From positions 148,133,632 through 148,197,631 of the forward strand of contig OX235270.1 of assembly GCA_944472135.2 (NCBI GenBank): a stretch of DNA of 64,000 nt, read 5' to 3'. Under the pieces are notes generated by a model, which ran no database searches, was not told the DNA's origin, and worked only from the letters and a program-made list of their open reading frames with translations. Within the stretch, counting starts at the first letter, position 1. Each line of letters opens with the position of its first letter. Positions 1-10,139 of the stretch are shown in pieces. Origin of the DNA: Trichobilharzia regenti (Eukaryota; Platyhelminthes; Trematoda; Strigeidida; Schistosomatidae). Both the position numbers and the translations under genes were made by a program.

Positions 1-204
1 CTGTGAAAAACAAAAACAGAAACATTTTCCTAGAATGAAAGAAAGTGGTAGACTATGTTAAAAGTTCAGTGAAAACCTATAGGCACCAGTCATTAACTTT
101 ATCCATAATAATATAATAATAATCTAAAAAATTGATGAGTAGTTTAACAAGCTGAATGTCTTAAGATGATTTCTTATTATCGTTTTTATTTGATTCCATG
201 ACTT
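1..204. other. No recognised feature
   Basis: AT-rich sequence with short ATA runs. I see no coding exon, RNA gene or repeat that I can name. Confidence 0.4.
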
Positions 205-437
205 TTCTAGTAGAAACATAGGGCTTAACGTTAGACTAGACATGTGAAGTTCCGTTAGCAGTGGTGTTTATTTTTACGGGATAGGGATGCTAGCCAGCCT
301 CATGCCCAACCTTCTCTCTTTACCGGTCTCAATACTGGCTTAGTTAGGTAAAGGAGTGAGTCGGTAACAGGGGTTCGAAACACAAACCACATGTGAAGCG
401 TGGCTGGCTAGCATTCTACATCTGCGCCACCGACGCA
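205..437 (-). mobile_element. tRNA-headed SINE (family A)
   Basis: Read on the minus strand, the copy starts near 437 with a tRNA-like head carrying an A-box-like GGTGGCGCAG and, about 50 bases on, a B-box-like GGTTTGTGTTTCGAACCCC region. It ends near 205 with AAGCCCTATGTTTCTACTAG. That 3' end matches the 3' end of the RTE-type LINE fragments in this window (for example at 1825 and 30650). Inference: RNA polymerase III transcribes the SINE and RTE machinery mobilises it. Other copies lie at 9232-9390, 18495-18728, 28660-28845 and 42560-42780. Confidence 0.75.
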
Positions 438-458
438 ACAAAATGATATTTAGTTTTC

Positions 459-503
459 ATCCAGCTGACGAGTCCCAAATAGGACGAAATGCGCATCCTG
501 GAT
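459..503 (+). ncRNA. Hammerhead ribozyme of Sm-alpha type, all core residues intact
   Basis: Stem I is ATCCAG (459-464) with CTGGAT (498-503). The core CTGACGA is at 465-471. Stem II is GTCC (472-475) with GGAC (482-485), closed by a six-base loop. GAAA is at 486-489. Helix III is the self-complementary ATGCGCAT (489-496), followed by C497, the predicted cleavage site. All residues normally required are present, and the sequence matches the ribozyme known from schistosome Sm-alpha SINEs. The tRNA-like head next to it (205-437) is on the opposite strand, so this looks like the detached 3' part of an Sm-alpha copy. Activity is not shown by sequence alone. Confidence 0.85.
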
Positions 504-648
504 TCCACTGCTAGCCACCATCCACCAATTCATCTTTCCTTATTCAAACTATTTTATACAAATATATTCAATAAACAATTAGCACTATGATACCATAAAC
601 TATGATACAAACAAAGGCCAAAATCAACAACAACAACAAAACACTTAC

Positions 649-841
649 ATAAATTTTCTGAACTGTTAGACAATTTTGTTAGATCAATTTCATTTACTTG
701 TTTCCGTTCATTAAATCCTAATAAAGAAGCTATCCCAAAAAATGAATTTTGCGCACATATCGAAATATTTTTCATACTGTCAGTTGAGCAACTGGAGTAA
801 TAAGTTGGTGAAACAGACTGAAGTAAGTTATTCGGTTGCAT
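649..841 (-). CDS. Possible 5' exon of an unidentified minus-strand gene
   Basis: An ATG at 841-839 opens a frame of about 64 residues that runs into a good donor (TTTAT/GTAAGTG, GT at 648-647). The peptide is rich in Ser and Asn and contains FFGIASLLGFNER; I do not recognise the family. The rest of the gene would lie beyond the left edge of the window. No repeat explains the stretch, which is the main reason for listing it. It could be a chance frame. Confidence 0.3.
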
Positions 842-1317
842 AGTATTATTATAATAAGAGAATAAAATTATTATTATTATTATTTTTCCATTCCAATAGA
901 TAAGTATTTATATTTGATGGGATTTAACCTACAAACCTTATATTTTCATACTCATTCCAATTTAGGAAACGAATGATTGGTGGAGAAAACATATGGTCCG
1001 TGAATGGGGATAAATCCTATTGGTTAAAAGGATATAAAATACAACAATTTTCCTTATCAGTTATAATCGAAATGTCAGTGAAACTCTCACCATTTCTATT
1101 ATTATTATTATTGGCCAATATTTATACAAATGCCGTTAGTGAAAAAAAAAGAAACTGACAGGGGAAATGAATAATCATAATAATACTGCAATTAGTGTCA
1201 GTTATATTTACGAATAAGTTTAATGCTTATGATAGTTGCTATTCAGCAAACATTCTATCTCACATTTAATTAGTGAACAAATGATCAATCATATTTTTTA
1301 AGATTTCATCATGAGTT
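842..1317. other. No recognised feature
   Basis: A short frame at 1071-1158 on the plus strand would start with a hydrophobic leucine run that resembles a signal peptide. The run comes from a TAT/ATT microsatellite and no splice context supports it. Nothing else is recognised here. Confidence 0.35.
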
Positions 1318-1430
1318 GACATTAGTGAGAGAACCATTGGAAAACCTGGGAGTACATGGCAGCTATTTCGTCCTAGTATTCCAATGGTGCTCTGAATAAT
1401 GTCAGCTCATGATGATATCGTGTAACCAAT
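1318..1430. mobile_element. SINE fragment (family C tail)
   Basis: It contains the segment shared by all family C copies: AGAGAACCATTGGAAAACC, then a GGGAGTAC block, and the TGTCAGCTCATGATG motif in inverse order near 1400. The tRNA-like head is missing. Fuller copies are at 1870-2035, 2095-2275 and 9955-10115. Confidence 0.6.
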
Positions 1431-1514
1431 CAAATCCCTACAAACCAACACTTGAATATTTTTAAGAGTTTGACAACGGATTGATATCATTTAGAGAACA
1501 ATTGAAATCCAGGG

Positions 1515-1885
1515 AGTACTGCTAGACAGCTAGACTCAAGATCAGATGACCAGAAAAGATCAGCAACAGGGATCTCTGGCAATGATCGAACCAATCAGGA
1601 ACCGATTGTGAAACAAATAAGCAGGAAGAAATGGAGATGGATTGGCCATACTCTGAGGAAACCATCAAGTGAGTGACATCACTAGACAAGCCCTCAAGTG
1701 GAACTCGAAAGGGAGGCGGCGAGTTGGTCGTCCAAGGGTGACTTGGAGGAGATGAAAGCATGTGGACAGACCTGGAGCGGGGTGAAAAAGCTGGCAGAAA
1801 ACAGAAGGCAATGGAGGTGCACAGCTGAAGCCCTATGTTCCTCTAGGAACTAAAGGATACAATTATAATAATACTGCTAGTCAGC
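1515..1885 (+). mobile_element. RTE-type LINE, 3'-end fragment
   Basis: The fragment encodes, with stops and frameshifts, the C-terminal motif of RTE reverse transcriptases: NQEPIVKQISRKKWRW, then IGHTLRKPSS, then a WNSKGRRRVGRP-like segment. It ends with GAAGCCCTATGTTCCTCTAG and an ATAATA microsatellite, the usual kind of RTE tail. It is 5'-truncated, and its coding content is dead. Confidence 0.8.
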
Positions 1886-2035
1886 TGTTTCATTCTAGCT
1901 TGGGAATCCTCGGCAGTACGCACCCATCGTAGGGATTCGAACAAAGGACCTTCCAGTTACAAGGCAAGCTTTTATACCACTCAGCCACTGGGCCCTATTC
2001 AGCGGCCAACCAAATCTACCAATTTTTTTGATTTA
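1870..2035 (-). mobile_element. tRNA-headed SINE (family C)
   Basis: The minus strand carries a tRNA-like head with a B-box-like GTTCGAATCCC near 1935-1945 and the block AAGGTCCTTTG. The CAGTACGCACCCATCG block follows. It abuts the RTE tail at its left end. Confidence 0.7.
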
Positions 2036-2094
2036 GTGGGTTCACCAACCAGTGTCATCAGTGGGACATCCATTCTCACACTTGGTAGAAGTTG

Positions 2095-2275
2095 GTATTC
2101 ATGGGTCCCAATGGCTGAATGGCATACGAGCTTGCCTTGTAACTGGAAGGTCCTTGGTTCGAAACCTGGTGGCGGATGTGTACTACCGATGATTCCCGAA
2201 CTAGGATGAAACAGATGTCCAGTATTCCCTGGTTTCCAATGGTTCTCTAACTGATATCAATTGGTGATCCACTCG
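2095..2275 (+). mobile_element. tRNA-headed SINE (family C)
   Basis: A plus-strand copy starts with GGGTCCCAATGGCTGAATGG (tRNA-like A-box region), followed by the B-box-like GGTTCGAAACC near 2157. It ends with TTCCAATGGTTCTCTAACTG and a TGATATCA block. It is one of the more complete copies of this family in the window. Confidence 0.7.
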
Positions 2276-2299
2276 TAAAAAAATTTTAATTCTTATAAA

Positions 2300-2765
2300 C
2301 CAATTATAGAAAATAAATCATATTGCTTAGTTGGCTGTGGCTAGCAGTGGAGTTCCGGATGCATGTTTTGTCCTATATAAGCCTAGACAGTCAGTGTAGG
2401 TGCGTTGCCAGCGAGTGACCGTGTTCCCACTGAGACTAAGATCCAGCAATGATCATTTCAAAAGCCAGAATTTTTCACAATAACCCCCTATATCTGATTC
2501 TGGCTATCTGTCGTCCCATATATGCACATATATGTATTCTTCATTCCCTTTTGTCCCGAGTGTAATTCTGGGCTACTAGTTTTGAATTTTTTGTAGCGTT
2601 GGTTATTTTAAAGGATAGAGTCGCTGGCATCACCCCTACTCCTCCATCTTTTCAAAGCTTACTACAGGCTAGTGGACAAATTGGAATGCATCGGCCGGGG
2701 ATCGAACCCTGGGCCACTGCGTGGATGGCCAGCATTCTGCTACTGAACTACTGCGCCACAGGAAC
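2300..2765 (-). mobile_element. Sm-alpha-like SINE with a decayed hammerhead
   Basis: On the minus strand the head at about 2760-2690 has CTGTGGCGCAGTAG and a B-box GGTTCGATCCCC, typical of Sm-alpha. The 3' part at 2400-2340 aligns with the hammerhead at 459-503 (ATAGGACAAAACATGCATCC against ATAGGACGAAATGCGCATCC). The CTGANGA core is changed and GAAA reads AAAA. The ribozyme is therefore probably inactive here. The head-to-ribozyme order on one strand is the known Sm-alpha arrangement. Confidence 0.8.
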
Positions 2766-2799
2766 TGTACGATAACTCAAAAATATTGTTGATTACATT

Positions 2800-3555
2800 T
2801 TTTGTAGTCGTAGATTGACGAGATGGCAAATACAACTAGTGATTTATGCTAAATAAACACTGGAAATGAAGTGACATGGGATATTGTCTGTGAGACATAA
2901 TTCAGTAAAACATCATATGGCCTATTTTGAAATTGTCTGCAGAATCACCATAACTTGAAAACACCATCGATCTTATTTTGATTGGTGGTGACTATCGATG
3001 CATTTGTTTGACATACACAATATATATTAACCACTCACGCCAAGTAGTCCTAAATATTTGCCAGTAACTATGGCAATTCTTAATCGACCCACCAAAGTAT
3101 CCGTCAACACATCAGTAAAAATTAGACGACAAAAATCGACATCACTTACTTCTCAACTTAAAGTCTGAATGTACTTCGCATAAATTTAAATCTTACTTAA
3201 ATTAGTATACACTGATGTCATATACCACAAACTTCTGAAATAACTAGTTTACTTTATGAGTTGTAAAAAAACGACACACCAGCATGACTTCAGAAGCGCC
3301 GGTTGCATTGTCTAGCCGTAACATTATTTATTGTAGGTAGAAACTAGATCTTCCTAAAATGCTAGTGTGGTGGTGTGATATAGACAGTGTGTTCTAACGG
3401 CATATTATTCTCACATATTCCCACAATTCACTACTGCAATAACAACAGAATACGATGTATCTGTTTGAACATTCTATTTCATGTTGTTTAATGTAAGCTA
3501 AAATCACGCGCTCAGTGATTGGTTAACGAATATATAACTATATATATATATTGCG
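2800..3555. other. No recognised feature
   Basis: AT-rich sequence, with a short (TA)n run at 3537-3552. I see no exon, RNA gene or named repeat. Confidence 0.4.
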
Positions 3556-3559
3556 GTAG

Positions 3560-4680
3560 ACTGGATAATGCGACGGAAGCATAGACGGCAGCGAGGAAAT
3601 AGCTATAAAATGGAGACACACAAAAAGCTTTGAGGATATGGACTTCGCCGATCATATATGTCTGATTCCCCATAAAATGGAAGATATGCAAGTGAAAAGC
3701 AACAAGTTGGAAGAACAACCATTCAAAAAAGATAGGATTTCAGGTGAACTTAGAGAAAACAGACGTGAGTGATGAAGATTCCTAACCAACAGGAACAAAC
3801 AACAATTAGCATAAATGAGGGACAACTGAAAGAAACAACTTCCTCTACCTGCCTACATGCGGAGCATCGTTTCAATTAGAGGTGGACGGAACTGACGAGG
3901 ATATCAAGGCGATGACCGGGAAAGCAAGGTAAGCTTTCATTACTCTCAAGTCTTTGTGGAGGTCAATAGCACTCAGAATGAAAAATAAGGTCGGAATTTT
4001 CAGCATCAATGTGCAGCGATCGAACAGGGGTTAGGACTCTCGCTGACCATGCACATGGTCCGGGGTTCAATCCTCAACCAACGCACACCGGCCGGCCTGC
4101 TAAATTTGGGTTACCAATATCACATGCTGAAAATTCCATACTTGTATCAAAAATACTGTGTGAAGTCAAGCTATAATAAAATATAAAATAAAAATAATAA
4201 AAAAGTCAGTACTACTATATGGATCAGAGACTTGGCGCCGTGTCATGAAGGGCACTTCGAACAAACTACACACATTCATCAACAACTACCTCCGCTCAAT
4301 ACTACTTAAGATCAGATGGACGACCAGAAAAGGTCAGCAGTAGTGTGAGGGATCTCTGGCAATGAGCGAATCAACAGAACAGGAACCAATTGGGCTACAA
4401 ATCTGCAGAAAGAAATGGAGGTGGATTGGCCATACGATGAGAACACCATCAAGTGGGTCACAACACACGCCAGGCCATTGCTCGAGTGGGACCCGAATGG
4501 AAAGTGGCGAGTTGGTCGTCAGTGTGATGGTAACATGGAGGCGGTCATGAGAATAGGAGATGAAAGCATGGGTGCAGATGTGGAACCAGGTCAGAACGTT
4601 AGGAGAGAACTGAACTCAGTGGAGACGTGAGACTGAAGCCCTATGTCCCTCCGTGTCTTTCATGTCTTGCCTTCTGCTGT
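3560..4680 (+). mobile_element. RTE-type LINE, RT-to-3'-end fragment split by a SINE
   Basis: The decayed frame starts at the catalytic region of the reverse transcriptase: a DFADHICLIPHKMEDMQ segment corresponds to the YADDI motif region. It continues to LLYGSETWRRVMKGTSNKLH and RKKWRWIGH, the C-terminal motifs of RTE proteins. A SINE (4013-4205) sits just before the LLYGSETW segment. It ends near 4680 with GAAGCCCTATGTCCCTC. A close relative lies at 19305-20245 on the minus strand. Confidence 0.8.
4013..4205 (+). mobile_element. tRNA-headed SINE (family B)
   Basis: The head carries GGTTAGGACTCTCGCTGACC and a B-box-like GGTTCAATCC. The body has the family B signature AATTCCATACTTGTA, then a TCAAAAATAC block, and ends in an A-rich AAATAAAAATAATAA tail. 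It interrupts the RTE fragment at 3560-4680. Related copies are at 52949-53149 and 61499-61680. Confidence 0.75.
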
Positions 4681-4699
4681 GACATTAGTAATGTGTGTG

Positions 4700-4905
4700 A
4701 TGATCATTGGAAAACTTCAAGAGATGTTTTGTTAGGATTAGATTTGATTTTATAAGTTTTACCACTGAGTGATATCAGGTACAGAACCATTGAAAACAAG
4801 CAGGGAGTACTGGACAATTATTTCCTCCTAGTTTGGGAATTGTTGGAAGTACGCATCCATCGCCAGGGTTCGAACCAAGGACCTTCCAGTTGCAAGGCAA
4901 GCTCT
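4700..4905 (-). mobile_element. SINE (family C)
   Basis: Read on the minus strand it has the AAGGTCCTTGGTTCGAACCC B-box region and the CATTGGTTTTC tail block. It ends near 4700. Confidence 0.6.
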
Positions 4906-6050
4906 TTATTCTTTATATATATATGAACAGTGAATTACTGAGCTTTTCCTTTTATCAGTCATATAAAATTAGTTTGTTTTTCTTACTTCTCTTTCTCAAC
5001 TTTCTTTGTCCCCCGTTCTCTGCCTTTCTCTCTCTCTCTCTCTAAAATACATTTGATTAAATTAACCAACATCAAATAATAACAATAATAGAGCTAAAAC
5101 AAATAGGCAAAGAGTCCTCATTAAATTGTATTAACAGTTTAATTCACATTTATAAGTTTGTTGCGCAAATTCTCTTTTGTATAATTAATTGGATATTTGA
5201 AATCTTTCTGCATAGACAGACAAGTACACACATATAAACTTCATAGACTCGTTGAATTTTTGAACGTGTGTGTATGACACCAAGATGTAGTCGTTCTTTT
5301 TTAAAATTACATCAGTGATAACGAGAGAGAGAAAAAAAAGAAGAAGGGTTGAGAAAAGAGGGATGCAGCATTAAAAGGAATTTATCAAGTCACCAGCCAC
5401 AATAACGCTGAGAATAACCCCCAACCTTTTGAATCATTCAGTCAAACAGTGTTAATTGAAGCATAACGAATTATAGGATAAGCAATTAAGAAGTTATTTG
5501 TTTAAATAGATATACAAAAGGATAAATTCAATTAGGAATAGTGGAAAGACTCGATTCTTTGTTAGTATTTCGTATAAATATAAAGGTTATACATAATTGA
5601 TAGAGTTACAAATATATAAAGTAATACTTATATCGGATAAACGCTAAACGTAACTTTGAAGTCCAAATTAACTAAATCGAGGCATGAAACAAAAGCATTG
5701 ACAACATAAACAATTTAACGGAGACTCCTAAGAGAAATAAACGGTAGGACGGTAGGATTGATTGTTTATGAACAAATTTTGTAAAATTGGAATAAAAATA
5801 GTCAAAAAGTGTTCTTCGTTAATCTAGAAATTCTTGAGTGAAATTCGCAGTTTGCAAATGAAATTCCTTCCCCATTTGTGATTTGCACAAATCAGGGTGA
5901 AACTTCTTTGGGAAACTGAAATTGCCCAAAACAACGTATACAATTCGCTTGCAATAAACACAGATAAAAATGCATGATGCTATGCATAGTGCTGACTGAT
6001 TTAAGGTGACCGGTATCCACTCACGCATATCAGTCTGTCAGTAGTATAAT
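4906..6050. other. No recognised feature apart from a (TC)n run
   Basis: A (TC)n microsatellite lies at 5028-5042. The rest is AT-rich sequence with no exon or repeat that I can identify. Confidence 0.4.
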
Positions 6051-6059
6051 GCATTTATG

Positions 6060-7745
6060 CTTGTGTTTGTGGTCGAAATTTATATAGACTTCAAAAATAT
6101 ACTTCATTTGGCGAAAATCAGAAATCTAATATACATGAGATGCTATAAATTAGGCTTAAATCAAATCGTTTTGTCAGAAGGGAATACTGACGCCCATATG
6201 AAATTAAGTCAGAGTGATTAATTTTTTTTTTTTTGACAACTGGGGCGAACTGAGAGTTTTCATGAACTTTTATGATATACTGATCAGTTATTACAACTAT
6301 AAACCTGTATGCTATCGTCATTCTATTGCACAGGCTCCCCTTATCAGCTAACTGCAAACGACTACCTGAAATTACAATGGTTATAAATAATCACATTTCA
6401 TACTTCAGTGTTTGAAAGTTAATAGAGAAAATATTATAAGATGAACGCATCCGAATATGTGCATTATAATTTTTAGTTTAAGTTATCATCAATTTATATG
6501 CTGTCAAACTGTGAAAAAAGGGGAGGTGGGAGAAGACAGAAAACAGAAAAATCTAATAAACTGTGTTAGCTTGTACGTCTATTCAGCAATTTAAGACGGT
6601 AGAAGTTCATCGAACTGAAAATTCACTCAGTGAGCTAAGCTCACTAATGCATATAACTAATCAGTTTAATCAAAGTAATAAGGTTACCAGGGGATTGAGA
6701 GATTGATTACACTTTCTTTCTGCGTGCATAAGTTTGGTCTGAAACGCTTGATTGCAACTGCTTCAGCAAATCGTAGTAGATTCGCTGTCCTTTGTATGTT
6801 TAATATTTTGAAGGATTTAGAAGTCTCGACGAGATGACCCGTATCCACAAGGTGTCTGGTGAATGAACTTTGTAAATATCTGCTTCCTTTTAAGCATAAG
6901 TCTCTCGGAATATGCTCTGAAAACCGGATATAAGCCCTTCTTTCTGTTCTTCCAGTGTATTTGCTCCCGCAGGTACACGTAAATTTATAAATGCAGTTGA
7001 AGATAACATCAGCAGGGTACTTATCCAGTTTCGATTGGCTTATAGAGCATGTAGTGCTGTATAGTGTCACCAAATTGGCTGCAGGGAAGCATCTCTTTAT
7101 TGCTCCCATCATCCTCTTGTCAGTCTTTTGTGATACTGTTTCTCCTTTGTATGGGAGTCAAATGAACACTTTCTGCTTTTCAACTGTTGCATACTTCTCT
7201 TTCTCATCTCTTTCTTTGCTTTACTTTAGGATAAATCCTTTTGGATACCCGTTTTCCTTAAAGCATTTTTCAAAAAAGCCTAATTCTTCTTCTATCTTGT
7301 TAAGCGAACATAACTTCCTGGCCCTGTCTTACAGTGTCCTTACTAATTCCCGCTTATAGCTCATAGGACAGAAGCTGTTGTAATGAAGATATTGTCCCGT
7401 CCTGTAGATGAACTTTTCGACCATTCCATCGTTTCTTCTTTTTACATTAAGGTCCATATAAATTGATGTTGACTTAAACTAAAAATTAGAATGCACATAT
7501 TCCGGATGCGTTCATCTTATAATGTTTTCACTATTACCCTTCAAATATTGAAGTATGAAATGTCATTATTTATAAGCATTGTAATTTCAGGTAGTTTGAA
7601 GCTGATGAAGGGAACCTATGAAATAGAATGATGTTATCATTTCATAATGCAAATCTTGTCTTTCTTTCTCTATCGAAATTTATCAATGGAACCAAATGTT
7701 CATTCATTTTGTTTTTTCAGTGAATTTTCTCGAAATATAAGACTA
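6060..7745 (-). mobile_element. Penelope-like element fragment with inverted ends
   Basis: The centre (7440 down to 6684, minus strand) encodes the C-terminal end of a Penelope reverse transcriptase, the linker and a GIY-YIG-like endonuclease. A cysteine pair (FTCTCGSKYTGRTERR) is followed by EHIPRDLCLKGSRY, HLVDTGH and a terminal IPW stop at 6684. The linker region has in-frame stops, so the copy is dead. The non-coding flanks at about 6330-6510 and 7455-7630 are related to each other in inverted orientation (both have GGATGCGTTCATCTTATAAT and TTGTAATTTCAGGTAGT on opposite strands). Inverted pseudo-LTRs are a known Penelope arrangement. A close relative is at 22700-23850. Confidence 0.8.
6684..7112 (-). 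pseudogene. Penelope GIY-YIG endonuclease remnant
   Basis: This is an open frame of about 142 residues that covers the end of the linker and the whole endonuclease domain. The Cys-x-Cys before the domain and the Arg, His and Glu positions (YTGRTERR, SEHI) match Penelope-type GIY-YIG domains. The second tyrosine motif reads YTGR rather than YIGR. The copy lacks the reverse transcriptase core, so it cannot act alone. Confidence 0.75.
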
Positions 7746-7879
7746 CTCTATAAAGTCAACCGGTAGCGAACCAGTGATAATGTAAAAGTTAAATTCTTGG
7801 AAATGGAGTTCCTTGTTAAATTATATCTTATTTTACTTAGCCGTAAAACTATAAATGCAAAACTTGAGCATTATTATTA

Positions 7880-8330
7880 TCCCATTGGTTTCTCAATGGA
7901 ATATAGGGCTTCGGCAGTAGATCTCCACTTTGTCCTATTTTCTACAGTCCGTTTCATTTGGCTGTACGACTGGTCTCCTTTCCACACGAACTCTCCTATG
8001 TAAACTCTTGGGCCTAGCGCTCGATGTCATCCAATGGTTTAGTCAGCGTCTGTCTGATACACGTACACTTTCTTCGGGAAATTTGTCGAGAAAGAGGTTC
8101 TTAGTTTCTTGTTGTAGATTCTTTCTCGTCATCTCATTTTTAGTATGTAGCCAGCGAACGCAGATGATGGTAAAAGTCTGCAACCTGTTGGAAATGCTTT
8201 TTGCGACGCGCTAGCCAAGTTTTTGGTCCACATAGAAGAACTGACTGACTTAGCACTGATGTTGAAAATCCAGATCTTGTCGTTAATGCAGAACAAAGAC
8301 AGAAACAATGGATTCTTAGTAGAATAACTG
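7880..8330 (-). mobile_element. RTE-type LINE fragment
   Basis: The minus strand carries the 3' RTE blocks: the GAAGCCCTATATTCCATTG tail near 7900 and, further right, the sequence for the KRVCNRLQTF-type segment (AAAAGCATTTCCAACAGG near 8195). It is strongly decayed. Similar segments lie at 43150-43340 and 43700-43860. Confidence 0.65.
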
Positions 8331-8472
8331 TAGATCATTGTCTCTATATCGAGAAAAGCATCAAAAAGACTTTTGATATTGACTGAAACGAACTCATCTG
8401 ATAAAAAGATACATTTTTTATGAGAGAGAAATTGATACATTTCATATGTTAATTTCTGTTTTTACATATTAG

Positions 8473-8670
8473 AAGTAACAATTCTTTTGATGAATATCAG
8501 GAAGCTACCTACTTTTGAAGGTAATTTTCAAAACAGAAGTGTAGTTAGCAATTCTTCAATGAACGTGAATTCAAGCAGTAGACTACTTCTAGATTATTTG
8601 AATTGTTCTAAAATGCTGACAGTAGAACAGCTGGAAGCTAAGTCTGACACACATTTTGTACATCTGCCAC
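8473..8670 (+). CDS. Possible internal exon of an unidentified plus-strand gene
   Basis: A pyrimidine-rich acceptor (TTTTTACATATTAG, AG at 8471-8472) opens a frame of about 65 residues containing LPTFEGNFQNRSVV and LLLDYLNCSKMLTVEQLEAK. It ends near a possible donor (CCACA/GTAAAC). The region is not repetitive in this window and the composition is protein-like. I do not recognise the family. It could belong with the candidate exon at 9623-9776 on the same strand. Confidence 0.35.
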
Positions 8671-9121
8671 AGTAAACATTCTACTCTTCCTCAATTCCCT
8701 GATGTTGGTGGGTCAGGATATTAGAACGAATATGAGTTCCCTCAGTACAACTAATCAGACCTAACTAGCTCGAAATTCCAGATAGACATTGATTCCTGTC
8801 AACTGACTACTAAAGTCTAACATCAAACTTACTACGCCTAGAGTGTCTGATCACTTAGCTTAATGGCCAGGTTGAAAGTGTTGAACAAACGGTCTTTATC
8901 ACCATTTAGTACAGATACATTAGTTACTCTTCAATGTATCCCTGATGGAATTTTTTCCTTCAAAATAAGTTAAATCAATCAAAGGAACAATAAGACATAC
9001 CTGCATCGGATATTTGAACCACTTCTTCAAAGTATGTCTGTTCATTTGGAACTAATAATAAGCTTCCATAAATCAAGACAGGTCCTTTCTTGGTTAACCA
9101 TACTTTAGAAATACTTTATAA

Positions 9122-9228
9122 GCACTCGCTTCAGTAGTACATATACTAAAATTGGAACGATACACAGAGGATTAGCATGGCCCTGCGCAAGAATGACACG
9201 CAAAATCGTGAAGCGTTTCATATTTCTC
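9122..9228 (+). pseudogene. U6 snRNA retropseudogene, 5' half of a U6-SINE chimera
   Basis: The stretch matches U6 spliceosomal RNA over essentially its whole length: GCTTCAG near the start, then ACATATACTAAAATTGGAAC, GATTAGCATGG, GCGCAAG, ATGACACGCAAA and CGTGAAGCG, ending in the 3' T-rich segment. The ACAGAGA box is changed (ACACAGAGG), so it is unlikely to be functional. It runs directly into a family A SINE, and the pair is bounded by an 11-base direct repeat ACTTTAGAAAT (9102-9112 and 9399-9409). The likely origin is template switching during LINE reverse transcription. Confidence 0.9.
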
Positions 9229-9231
9229 TTG

Positions 9232-9390
9232 TACGTCGGTTGCACAGCAATAGAATGCTCGCCAACCACGCCTCACGTGGTTCGGGGTTCAATCTCCGAC
9301 CTAGTGACGCGCTCCTCTACCTGGCAAAGCTAGTAATAAGACTTCAAGCTGTAGCTGGAAGCCCTATGTTCTACTAGGAATGTAAAGGTA
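9232..9390 (+). mobile_element. tRNA-headed SINE (family A), 3' half of the U6 chimera
   Basis: It starts at CGTCGGTTGCACAGC (tRNA-like A-box region) and has a B-box GGTTCGGGGTTCAATCTCC. It ends with GAAGCCCTATGTTCTACTAG and a short A-rich tail before the right-hand direct repeat at 9399. Confidence 0.85.
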
Positions 9391-9622
9391 GGAAAAAAAC
9401 TTTAGAAATGAAATCAGGTTCAGCGATGGACTTCACATATAAAACTAGACTCTATTCACATGAGATCTAATAGGAATATTCTAAGAAACACCACTTTGAA
9501 GAAGAGAGAAAGGAAAACCACTCAGCAAAAATCACTTTAGTGTTATTATCTATTGGAAACGAGTTATTATTTTCAGTGTTCGCAGAAGTATTTGTACTTT
9601 TTACATTTATTATTATTGTCAG

Positions 9623-9776
9623 ATGATATTGTAGTCAGGACTTCAGTTCGATATACAGGTTTAAAAATAATTGGTCAATGCGTTCTCATGCATCGGCTTA
9701 CTACTCCACTGATAGTAAGAAGAGTAATTCTTGACTCTAACAAGCATCATGAAATTGCGGAAGTATTAATTACTAG
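9623..9776 (+). CDS. Possible internal exon, HEAT-like helical segment
   Basis: A strong acceptor (TTATTATTATTGTCAG, AG at 9621-9622) opens a frame that stays open to a good donor (ACTAG/GTAGTT, GT at 9777-9778). The length, 154 nt, gives consistent phases. The peptide contains DDIVVRTSVRYTGLK and IGQCVLMHRL, which vaguely resembles a HEAT repeat as found in condensin-type proteins. That resemblance is weak and I assign no function. The stretch is not part of any repeat seen here. Confidence 0.4.
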
Positions 9777-9954
9777 GTAGTTGTTACTTTAGAATATATT
9801 AGAAAGTGATTACGTAGTATAGTACAAAGTGGAAGTGATAGGAATAGCAGTCATTAGATTATCTTGAATGACAAATACTCGCCAAAGACATTGGTTAGTC
9901 GTCACGCTATATCGTGAATTGACAGAAGTTGGAATTCATGGACTGGATATTGAT

Positions 9955-10115
9955 TTAGGTCTCAGTGGCTTAATGGCCTACGAGCTCTCTAGCCTTGTAA
10001 CCAGAAGGTCCTGGGTCCAAGACCAAGTCCCAAACTAAGGTAACGCAAACTGCTTTCCAGTACTCCCTGCTAGTTTTCCAATGGTTCTCTGACAGATGTC
10101 AGCTCATGATGAAAT
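9955..10115 (+). mobile_element. SINE (family C)
   Basis: The copy begins with GGTCTCAGTGGCTTAATGG and has a B-box-like GGTCCTGGGTCCAAGACC region. It ends with TTCCAATGGTTCTCTGAC and TGTCAGCTCATGATG. Confidence 0.65.
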
Positions 10116-10139
10116 GCTGTAATTAATTTCTTCCTGTTC

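Noticed and set aside
1071..1158. Possible signal-peptide exon with a leucine run
   Set aside because: The leucines come from a TAT/ATT repeat, and no splice or downstream exon supports it.
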